Positions 6,919 to 12,503 of a DNA stretch of 14,329 nt are shown piece by piece (within the stretch, counting starts at the first letter, position 1; each line of letters starts with the position of its first letter). The notes under the pieces are model-generated. The model saw nothing but the letters and a program-made list of their open reading frames with translations, was not told the DNA's origin and searched no databases. The stretch lies in the NCBI GenBank assembly GCA_035705985.1, contig DASSVP010000187.1, positions 1 to 14,329 on the forward strand, read 5' to 3'. This stretch comes from JACVRW01 sp035705985 (GTDB taxonomy: Bacteria > Actinomycetota > Thermoleophilia > Solirubrobacterales > Thermoleophilaceae). The translations under genes and the position numbers were made by a program.

Positions 6919-7165
6919 GGCGCCGGCCGCCCGATCGGCCGCGGCCACGGCCGCCGCGGTCGCCTCCGCCGCCGCTCAGGAGGCCGCCGATGAAGCCGCT
7001 GGCCTGCGAGGCCAGACCGCCGCCGCCGCTGCTGCGGCGGCCGCCGCGGCCGCGTGTTCCACTGAATTGGGTGATCGTTCTCTTGACGGTGTCGAAGAGG
7101 GCGCCGGAGCCGGACGCGCGCCGGCTGCTGCCCCTGTAGGAGCGAGTTCTACGAGTGTTAGCCAT
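6911..7165 (-). CDS. Small Arg/Gly-rich (RGG-like) basic protein
   Basis: This 84-residue protein is of unknown function. It has an Arg/Ser-rich basic N-terminus (1-20), a short ordered-looking segment with GALFDTVKRTITQF (21-34), an RGRGGRR stretch (38-44), a Gly/Ala-rich mildly hydrophobic segment LASQASGFIGGLLSG (51-65) and a C-terminal tail of RGG-like repeats ending in RRRR. Such composition suggests an intrinsically disordered nucleic-acid-binding or nucleoid/ribosome-associated protein, but that is inference. The frame extends upstream to 7258. I chose ATG 7165 because a TATCCC hexamer sits 7 bases before it on this strand and because a longer version would run into the divergent gene. 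Low complexity means some of the open frame could be compositional, although the start signal and the exact convergent stop geometry favour a real gene. Confidence 0.65.
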   Translation of the reverse strand: MANTRRTRSYRGSSRRASGSGALFDTVKRTITQFSGTRGRGGRRSSGGGGLASQASGFIGGLLSGGGGDRGGRGRGRSGGRRRR

Positions 7166-7170
7166 GCCCC

Positions 7171-7183
7171 CCGGGATACCCGG
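7171..7183. promoter_or_regulatory. palindrome over the minus-strand -10
   Basis: CCGGG-ATA-CCCGG is a perfect inverted repeat. On the minus strand it contains TATCCC (7178-7173), which ends 7 bases before ATG 7165 and is the probable -10 of the Arg/Gly-rich gene, though its last base departs from TANNNT. The palindrome could be an operator or a chance product of the high GC content. Confidence 0.4.
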
Positions 7184-7204
7184 AGGCGGGCTTGCAAACC
7201 GGCG

Positions 7205-7210
7205 TATCCT
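7205..7210 (+). promoter_or_regulatory. -10 hexamer for leaderless 7218 gene
   Basis: TATCCT ends 7 bases before ATG 7218. It faces the minus-strand TATCCC: GGATAC (7174-7179) and GTATCC (7204-7209) form an inverted repeat with 24 bases between. The two divergent start codons are only 52 bases apart, so the promoters must share upstream DNA. Confidence 0.6.
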
Positions 7211-7217
7211 GGCTTCT

Positions 7218-7442
7218 ATGGCACGACTCATTCGCATGGATGGGACGGGGCACACCACGCTGGCCGAGTGGTCCGTCGAGGACGACGCCGCCTTCGAGGC
7301 GGCGGTGCGGGAGTTCGCCGGGCAGCAGGAGCTCGGCTACATCGGCACGGTCCCGGACGGGCCGGGGAAGGCCACGCACGTCCGTGCCCTTCCACGGGAC
7401 GCCGACATGGTGATCCTGCGCCGCCCAATTGCCGGGGGCTAG
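7218..7442 (+). CDS. Hypothetical 74-residue protein
   Basis: This is a small soluble protein with no domain I can name. It begins MARLIRMDGTGHTTLAEW, has an acidic helix-like middle (EDDAAFEAAVREFAGQQELG, 21-40) and ends with DADMVILRRPIAGG. The pattern suggests an alternating beta strand, helix, strand fold. The frame is open further upstream to 7155, but the ATG at 7218 is preceded at 7 bases by TATCCT, and the upstream extension would overlap the divergent gene's start region, so 7218 is preferred. The 3' end overlaps the next open frame by 14 bases. It is likely the first gene of a short unit with the membrane-anchored protein that follows. Function is unknown. Confidence 0.8.
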   Translation: MARLIRMDGTGHTTLAEWSVEDDAAFEAAVREFAGQQELGYIGTVPDGPGKATHVRALPRDADMVILRRPIAGG

Positions 7443-8067
7443 CTCCACACTTCCCGAACTGGCCTCGGTTCCGTGGCGCGAGCCCACGGACGCGGCCTGG
7501 CTGCGCCGCTGGGGCAGGGTCTGGCATGCCTGGACGCTGCTCTACACGGTTCCGTTCCTCGCGGCCGCCGTCGGCATGGTCTGGCTCGACCCGCTCGCCA
7601 CGCCCGTCGCGCTCGCGGCGCTCGCGCACGCCTGGATCATCCCCGAGCTGTACGCGTTCAGGGGCGCCAGCACGGTCCGGCCGAAGGGGCCTCGGAACGA
7701 GGCTGCCGAGCCGGTGGCACAGGGCCTCTTGGGCGATCTGCTCGGCCATGAGGAGCGCGAGCTCCAGCGCGCCACCGGACTCGCGCTCGAGCGGGGCAGC
7801 CTCGGCTTCTGGCTCGTCGGCGAGGGCGGGGCGCTCCTGGTGACGCCCGGTGGCCGCCGCGTGCACTGCTTCTGCGTGGGCACCACCGAGCCGGAGCTCC
7901 CGCCGTCCGACCGCATCGCGCACCTGCTGCTCGCGCTACGACAGGACGAGGTCGGCTTCGCCACCGTCGCGAATCACGCCTTCGCGGGCGCCCCATGGCG
8001 CGTCCGCCGCAGGCTGCCCACGGCGATGCGGCCGGCTCTGGACGCGGCGCGAAGCGCCGACGGATAG
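7429..8067 (+). CDS. Hypothetical membrane-anchored protein with two N-terminal helices
   Basis: This 212-residue protein is of unknown function. After a Trp-rich amphipathic start (WREPTDAAWLRRWGRVW, 16-32) come two hydrophobic segments (about 33-53 and 55-77) forming a helical hairpin. A soluble domain of about 130 residues follows, with GFWLVGEGGALLVTP, then RRVHCFCVG and a C-terminal helix pair. The first available start is TTG 7429, overlapping the upstream gene by 14 bases. No Shine-Dalgarno is evident and the true start could lie slightly downstream. The TAG stop (8065-8067) doubles as the beginning of the -10 hexamer of the flavoprotein gene. Proximity to a membrane-associated NADH dehydrogenase makes a membrane partner role possible, but nothing in the sequence proves it. 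Confidence 0.78.
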   Translation: MPGASSTLPELASVPWREPTDAAWLRRWGRVWHAWTLLYTVPFLAAAVGMVWLDPLATPVALAALAHAWIIPELYAFRGASTVRPKGPRNEAAEPVAQGLLGDLLGHEERELQRATGLALERGSLGFWLVGEGGALLVTPGGRRVHCFCVGTTEPELPPSDRIAHLLLALRQDEVGFATVANHAFAGAPWRVRRRLPTAMRPALDAARSADG

Positions 8068-8070
8068 CCT
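8065..8070 (+). promoter_or_regulatory. -10 hexamer overlapping the preceding stop
   Basis: TAGCCT ends 7 bases before GTG 8078. Its TAG is the stop codon of the 212-residue protein. This supports GTG 8078 as the start of the flavoprotein, with a leaderless transcript. Confidence 0.5.
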
Positions 8071-8077
8071 CGCGGCC

Positions 8078-9421
8078 GTGGCCTTCGACGTGGTGATCGC
8101 AGGCGGCGGGTTCGGCGGGCTCTACGCCGCGCGGCGCCTCGAACGGCGGCTTCCCCGCCACAGCGCCCGCATCACGGTCGTCTCCGACCTGAACTTCCTG
8201 CTCTACACGCCGCTCCTGCCCGGCGCGGCCGCGGGCACGCTCGAGCCGCGGCACGTGGTGGTGCCGATCCGCGAGGAGCTCGAGTGGGCGGAGCTCCAGC
8301 TGGGGCGTGTGACGGGGGCGGACCCGGCCGTGAACGAGGTCTACGTGCGGACGCTCGACGAGCGCGACGAGACGCTCCGCTACGACCAGCTCGTGATCGC
8401 GCTCGGGTCCGTCTCGCGGGTGCTGCCGATCCCCGGCCTCGCCGAGTACGCGCTCGGCTTCAAGACGCTCGCCGACGCGATCGCCGTCCGCAACCGCGCT
8501 CTCCTGAACCTGGAGACCGCCGAGTCGCTGCCGGACGACGCGAGCCGCCGCGAGTACCTCACGTTCGTGTTCGTGGGAGCGGGCTACGCGGGTGTCGAGG
8601 GCATCGCCGAGCTCCAGGACTACCTGAGCGACATCCTCGACGACTACCCGCGCTGCCGGGCCGTGGGGACTCGCTGGGTGCTGGTCGAGGCGCTCGACCA
8701 GATCATGCCCGAGGTGTCGAGGGGGCTCGCCGAGTTCGCCACCCGCGAGCTGCGCGGGCGCGGCATCGAGGTCCGCGCCGGGACCCGCTTCGAGGGCATG
8801 GACGACCGCACGGTGACGCTGTCGACCGGCGAGCGGATCAACACCCGCACGGTGGTCTGGACGGCGGGTGTGAAGCCGGGCGCCATCGTCAAGCACCTCG
8901 GCGTGCCGCTCACGAAGGGCGGACGCATCGAAGTGGACGACACCATGCGCGTGCGCGGGCTCCACAACGTCTGGGCGATCGGCGACGCCGCCGCGGTGCC
9001 GGACCCGGCGAAGGGCCGCAAGCAGCCCACGCCGCCCACCTGCCAGCACGCGATCCGGCAGGGGCGGGTGGCCGGCGAGAACGTCGCCGCGAGCCTGGCC
9101 GGCCGGAAGACGCGCCCCTTCCGCTACCGCACGCTCGGCGTGTTCGTGGACATGGGCCGCAACAAGGCCGTGGCGAGCATCCTCGGCATTCCGCTCCGTG
9201 GCTTCCCCGCCTGGTTCGCGGCCAGGACGTACCACCTCGCGATGATGCCCGGCTTCGCCCGCCGGGTCAGGCTCGGGGCCGACTGGGCGGTAGGCGTCCT
9301 GTTCGGCCGCGCATCCGCGGAGCTCGGCCAGCTCGGGCACCCGCCCGCGCTCCGCGACTACCTCGACGAGGAGGCCACGCCTCCGGCCGAGGACCCGGGG
9401 CAGCGGGCCGCCGACGCGTGA
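8078..9421 (+). CDS. Type II NADH dehydrogenase-like FAD oxidoreductase
   Basis: This is a 447-residue FAD/NAD(P)H-binding flavoprotein of the NDH-2 family, expected to oxidise NADH and reduce menaquinone at the inner face of the membrane without pumping protons. It has the FAD dinucleotide motif GGGFGG (9-14), the NDH-2-like block NFLLYTPLLPGAAAGTLEP (39-57), the NADH motif VGAGYAGVE (166-174) and the FAD-ribityl motif AIGDAA (300-305). The C-terminal part, with GRNKAVASILGIPLRG and an aromatic/basic amphipathic stretch, resembles the membrane-binding tail of NDH-2. The open frame continues upstream to 7850, but that part is shadow of the preceding gene. GTG 8078 gives the correct family N-terminus (VAFDVVIAGGG) and has a TAGCCT hexamer 7 bases upstream. 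A related sulfide or other quinone oxidoreductase is less likely because no redox cysteine pair is seen. The stop overlaps the GNAT gene by 4 bases. Confidence 0.88.
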   Translation: MAFDVVIAGGGFGGLYAARRLERRLPRHSARITVVSDLNFLLYTPLLPGAAAGTLEPRHVVVPIREELEWAELQLGRVTGADPAVNEVYVRTLDERDETLRYDQLVIALGSVSRVLPIPGLAEYALGFKTLADAIAVRNRALLNLETAESLPDDASRREYLTFVFVGAGYAGVEGIAELQDYLSDILDDYPRCRAVGTRWVLVEALDQIMPEVSRGLAEFATRELRGRGIEVRAGTRFEGMDDRTVTLSTGERINTRTVVWTAGVKPGAIVKHLGVPLTKGGRIEVDDTMRVRGLHNVWAIGDAAAVPDPAKGRKQPTPPTCQHAIRQGRVAGENVAASLAGRKTRPFRYRTLGVFVDMGRNKAVASILGIPLRGFPAWFAARTYHLAMMPGFARRVRLGADWAVGVLFGRASAELGQLGHPPALRDYLDEEATPPAEDPGQRAADA

Positions 9422-10365
9422 GCGAGCTCACCTTCCGCGACGCCCACGCGGCGGATCTGCAGGCCGTGTTCGAGCTGGGCGAGCTGGCCTGGGACGCGTC
9501 GCGGGCCGCCCGCGGGCTGATCCCCGGCGACCGGCTGCGCTCGCCGGAGGAGCTGGCCGAGGCGTGGCAGCACGAGCGACCGATGATCGAGTTCATCGCC
9601 GCACACGCCGAGGGCTGCTTCCTGGTGTGCGAGGACGACGGCGAGCTCGTGGGCTACGTGCTCGTGGCGCGCTTCGACACGATGGACGAGCTGGCGGAGC
9701 TGTGGGTGGTCCCGTCGCACCGGGGCCGCGGCGTGAGCCGGGGGCTGCTCGAGCGCTGCTGGACGGAGTCGCCCACACCACAGCGTGGCAGGCTGATGGT
9801 GGCCGTAGGGACGCCGGCCGACCTGACACTGTTCACCGAGTTCGGCGTGATGCCGGTCAGCGGCCACTGGCAGATGCGTCACCGCGTGGACGAGTACCTC
9901 GAGCAGCGGGCGCAGGAGGTGGACTCCACCGAACCGGCGGTGCACGTGCTCACTCCCGAGCGGGCGGTGGAGGAGTGGAAGCGGCTCGAGCCCGAGGCGA
10001 TCGGCCACGAGCGGCCCTCGCTCCACGAGTTCTTCGGCAGGACGCGGAACTGCCTCGCCACGGTGGATCCCGCTTCGGAGCGAGCGACGGCGCTGTGCTG
10101 GGTGAGCGGCCGGGGGGAGATCGGCCCAGGCGTGGCGGAGAGCGCCGACGGCCTTGTGCCGGTGGTGCTGGCGGCGCTCGACCGGGTCGCGAAGATGCAG
10201 GAGCCCGAGCAGCTGGCCATCTTCTGCACGACGGCGTCGTGGTGGCTGATGGACCGCCTGCGCCGGCTCGGCTTCAAGGTCCACTGGCCCGCCTGGATCA
10301 TGTCGTCCGTCCCGCTGCCGAACCTGGACCGCTACCTGCCGACGCACCCGGTCAGATTGCTCTGA
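9418..10365 (+). CDS. GNAT N-acetyltransferase, probable tandem-GNAT
   Basis: This 315-residue protein's first half is a clear GNAT domain: LTFRDAHAADLQAVFEL (4-20), strand pair FLVCEDDGELVGYVLVAR (68-85), ELWVVPSHRGRG (94-105) with the acetyl-CoA pyrophosphate loop RGRGVS (102-107), and LFTEFGV at the domain end. The second half (about 175-315) has strand/helix spacing and a closing LRRLGFKVHWPAWIMSS that look like a second GNAT fold without a recognisable acetyl-CoA loop. It ends with LDRYLPTHPVRLL. Tandem GNATs with one degenerate half are known in actinobacteria (for example MshD). The substrate is unknown here. Start GTG 9418 overlaps the NADH dehydrogenase stop (GTGA), implying coupled translation. 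The frame upstream of it is shadow of the flavoprotein gene. Confidence 0.88.
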   Translation: MSELTFRDAHAADLQAVFELGELAWDASRAARGLIPGDRLRSPEELAEAWQHERPMIEFIAAHAEGCFLVCEDDGELVGYVLVARFDTMDELAELWVVPSHRGRGVSRGLLERCWTESPTPQRGRLMVAVGTPADLTLFTEFGVMPVSGHWQMRHRVDEYLEQRAQEVDSTEPAVHVLTPERAVEEWKRLEPEAIGHERPSLHEFFGRTRNCLATVDPASERATALCWVSGRGEIGPGVAESADGLVPVVLAALDRVAKMQEPEQLAIFCTTASWWLMDRLRRLGFKVHWPAWIMSSVPLPNLDRYLPTHPVRLL

Positions 10366-10373
10366 AAGCCGCC

Positions 10374-10379
10374 TAGAAT
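10374..10379 (+). promoter_or_regulatory. -10 hexamer for leaderless 10387 gene
   Basis: TAGAAT ends 7 bases before ATG 10387, in the 21-base gap after the GNAT gene. It supports the reality of the very short gene that follows. GAGG at 10381-10384 is only 2 bases from the ATG, too close to act as a normal Shine-Dalgarno. Confidence 0.55.
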
Positions 10380-10386
10380 TGAGGTC

Positions 10387-10557
10387 ATGGGACAACTGGC
10401 CTCTGATGCGGCTCGCAAGCTGCTCGCAGTCGCGGTCCTCGTCGTGGCGGCGTACGTGCTGTTCAAGCTCGTGCTCGGGTTCGTCGCGGCGATCGCCTGG
10501 ATGGTCGTCGCGGTAGTCGCCGTGTTCGCCGTGATCTGGGCGCTCCGCGTGCTTTGA
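10387..10557 (+). CDS. Small two-helix membrane protein, 56 residues
   Basis: This short gene encodes MGQLASDAARKLLAVAVLVV followed by a second hydrophobic stretch and the ending WALRVL. It has two transmembrane helices (about residues 12-32 and 35-53) joined by a very short turn, a few polar N-terminal residues and almost no soluble part. No family is recognised. Evidence that it is real: a TAGAAT hexamer 7 bases before the ATG, GC-rich codon use matching its neighbours, and a 4-base TTGA overlap of its stop with the next gene's start. It probably forms a coupled pair with the zinc-ribbon membrane protein. Function is unknown; a helper or anchor subunit is possible. Confidence 0.75.
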   Translation: MGQLASDAARKLLAVAVLVVAAYVLFKLVLGFVAAIAWMVVAVVAVFAVIWALRVL

Positions 10558-10811
10558 CGTTCATCTTCATCGCGTTCGTCTTCGGCGTCGCCACCGGCGT
10601 GATCGGGCGGATGAAGGGCAGCTCGTTCGTCATCTGGTTCCTGATCGGGGTAGCGCTGCCGGGAGTGGGCATCTTCGCGGCGCTGCTCTACCGCTACGAG
10701 CAGGACGATCCGCTCCGGCAATGCCCCGAGTGCGGCAACGTCGTCCCGATCTCCGATCAGGTCTGCATGAGATGTGGCGCGGACCTGAATTTCCCGACGG
10801 TCGCCGGTTAG
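10554..10811 (+). CDS. Small membrane protein with C-terminal zinc ribbon
   Basis: This 85-residue protein has two N-terminal hydrophobic helices (about 2-18 and 24-46) followed by a cytoplasmic zinc-ribbon-like knuckle: CPEC (C57, C60) and CMRC (C71, C74) separated by ten residues. The start is TTG 10554, overlapping the previous TGA as TTGA; the frame and the hydrophobic N-terminus support it. The layout resembles small bacterial membrane proteins that carry a zinc ribbon after a helical hairpin, whose function is generally unknown. The zinc site may bind nucleic acid or mediate protein contact. The TAG stop (10809-10811) is also the start of the ilvB -10 hexamer. There is no direct evidence linking it to branched-chain amino acid synthesis. 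Confidence 0.85.
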   Translation: MTFIFIAFVFGVATGVIGRMKGSSFVIWFLIGVALPGVGIFAALLYRYEQDDPLRQCPECGNVVPISDQVCMRCGADLNFPTVAG

Positions 10812-10814
10812 ACT
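10809..10814 (+). promoter_or_regulatory. -10 hexamer for leaderless ilvB
   Basis: TAGACT ends 9 bases before ATG 10824 and shares its TAG with the stop of the zinc-ribbon protein. If used, the ilvBN mRNA has no leader, leaving no room for a T-box or attenuator upstream of ilvB. Confidence 0.6.
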
Positions 10815-10823
10815 GCCCCTTCC

Positions 10824-12500
10824 ATGCGTGCCGTCGACGCGATAATGGAGTGCCTCAAGGCCGAGGGAGTCGACCATGTGTTCGGCATCCCCGGCGGCGC
10901 GAATCTCCCGACCTACGACGCCCTCTACGACGCCGGTATCCGGCACGTCCAGTGCCGCCACGAGCAGGGCGCCGGGCACGCGGCCGAGGGATACGCGAAG
11001 GCCTCCGGCAAGGTCGGCGTGGCGCTCGCCACGAGCGGCCCGGGCGCAACCAACCTCGTGACCGCAATCGCGGACGCGGTGATGGACAGCGTCCCCACGG
11101 TCTTCCTCACGGGACAGGTGCGCACCGACCTGATCGGGACCGACGGCTTCCAGGAGGCCGACATCTCCGGCATCACGATGCCGATCGTGAAGCACTCGAT
11201 CATGATCCAGGACCCGCGCGACATCCCGAACGCGATCCACGAGGCCTTCCACCTGGCGCGAACGGGTCGCCCGGGGCCGGTGCTCGTGGACATTCCGCAG
11301 GACCTCTCGCGCGCGGACATCCCATACGAGCCGGTGAGCGGCGTGCACCTGCCGGGCTACCAGCCGACCACCGAGGGGAACCTCAAGCAGGTCCGCCTGG
11401 CCGCCAAGGCGCTCGCCAACGCGCGCCGGCCGGTGATCTACGGCGGCGGCGGGATCGTGAACGCCGACGCGGCCAAGGAGTTCCGCGAGCTGTGCGGCTC
11501 CGACCGCTTCCCGGTGACCTGCACGCTCATGGGGCTCGGCGCGTTCCCGGCGGACAGCGACCAGTGGCTCGGCATGCTCGGCATGCACGGCACGCGCACG
11601 GCGAACTACGCGATGGACGAGGCGGACCTGATCGTCGCGATCGGCGCCCGCTTCGACGATCGCGTCACCGGCAAGCTGTCCGAGTTCGCGCCGCGGGCGA
11701 AGTTCATCCACATCGACATCGACCCGGCCGAGATCTCGAAGAACGTGCCGGCCCACATCCCGATCGTGGGCGACGCGAAGAACATCCTCCCCAAGCTGAC
11801 AGCCGAGTACCGCGCGGTCGGGGCGGACGCCACGCGGCTCGAGGGCTGGTGGCAGCGGATCCAGGGCTGGCAGGAGAAGCACCCGCTGGCCTACGAGGAC
11901 ACCGCAGACTCGGAGATCAAGCCCCAGTACATGGTGCACGCGATGTTCGAGGCCACCGGCGGCGAGGCGATCGTCACCTCGGACGTCGGCCAGCATCAGA
12001 TGTGGACGGCCCAGTACTACGGCTTCACGCGCCCGCGCCAGTGGATCAACTCGGGCGGCCTGGGCACGATGGGCTTCGGGCTGCCGTCCGCGATGGGGGC
12101 GAAGGTCGCGTGCCCGGACGACGACGTGGTCTGCCTCGCCGGGGACGGCTCGCTGATCATGAACATCCAGGAGCTCGCCACCTGCGTGGACGAGAGCATC
12201 CCGGTGAAGATCTTCCTGATGAACAACGGCTACCTCGGCATGGTGCGCCAGTGGCAGGAGCTGTTCTGGGACCGCCGCTACTCGTCGGTGAAGATGGGCG
12301 GTAGTCCCGACTGGGTGAAGCTCGCGGAGGCCTTCGGCGCGCGCGGGTTGCGCATCGAGGACAAGAACGAGCTGGTGGCGGGTTTCAAGGAGGCACTGAC
12401 GGAGGACGGTCCTGTGCTGGTCGACGTCCGCGTGTCCCCCGAGGAGAACTGCTATCCGATGATTCCCGCCGGCCAGGCCGCGCGGGACATGGTCGGCTAG
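10824..12500 (+). CDS. ilvB: Acetolactate synthase large subunit
   Basis: This is the catalytic subunit of acetohydroxyacid synthase, a ThDP/FAD/Mg2+ enzyme. It condenses two pyruvates, or pyruvate with 2-oxobutyrate, in the first step of Val/Leu/Ile synthesis. Its 558 residues are within the family range. Visible features are VFGIPGGANLPTYDAL (19-34), catalytic Glu47 in RHEQGAGHAAEGYA (45-58), SGPGATNLVTAIADA, the anabolic signature RFDDRVTG (276-283), GQHQMW, and the ThDP/Mg motif GDGS (440-443) with NNGY (467-470). The anabolic signature and adjacent ilvN argue against a catabolic AlsS. ATG 10824 is preceded by TAGACT at 9 bases. It is followed after 3 bases by ilvN; ilvC, often next in actinobacteria, is not here. 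Confidence 0.96.
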   Translation: MRAVDAIMECLKAEGVDHVFGIPGGANLPTYDALYDAGIRHVQCRHEQGAGHAAEGYAKASGKVGVALATSGPGATNLVTAIADAVMDSVPTVFLTGQVRTDLIGTDGFQEADISGITMPIVKHSIMIQDPRDIPNAIHEAFHLARTGRPGPVLVDIPQDLSRADIPYEPVSGVHLPGYQPTTEGNLKQVRLAAKALANARRPVIYGGGGIVNADAAKEFRELCGSDRFPVTCTLMGLGAFPADSDQWLGMLGMHGTRTANYAMDEADLIVAIGARFDDRVTGKLSEFAPRAKFIHIDIDPAEISKNVPAHIPIVGDAKNILPKLTAEYRAVGADATRLEGWWQRIQGWQEKHPLAYEDTADSEIKPQYMVHAMFEATGGEAIVTSDVGQHQMWTAQYYGFTRPRQWINSGGLGTMGFGLPSAMGAKVACPDDDVVCLAGDGSLIMNIQELATCVDESIPVKIFLMNNGYLGMVRQWQELFWDRRYSSVKMGGSPDWVKLAEAFGARGLRIEDKNELVAGFKEALTEDGPVLVDVRVSPEENCYPMIPAGQAARDMVG

Positions 12501-12503
12501 GCG

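Noticed and set aside
6899..7165. GGC/GCC-rich stretch as a repeat array or CRISPR-like element
   Set aside because: The triplet-like repetition is explained by Gly and Arg codons of the minus-strand protein; there is no regular repeat-spacer structure.
7658..9340. 560-codon open frame antisense to the NADH dehydrogenase
   Set aside because: It overlaps two well-supported genes in full and shows only compositional bias.
8284..9417. Upstream part of the frame that ends at 10365
   Set aside because: It is an Arg/Pro-rich shadow of the flavoprotein gene; the GNAT domain begins exactly at GTG 9418.
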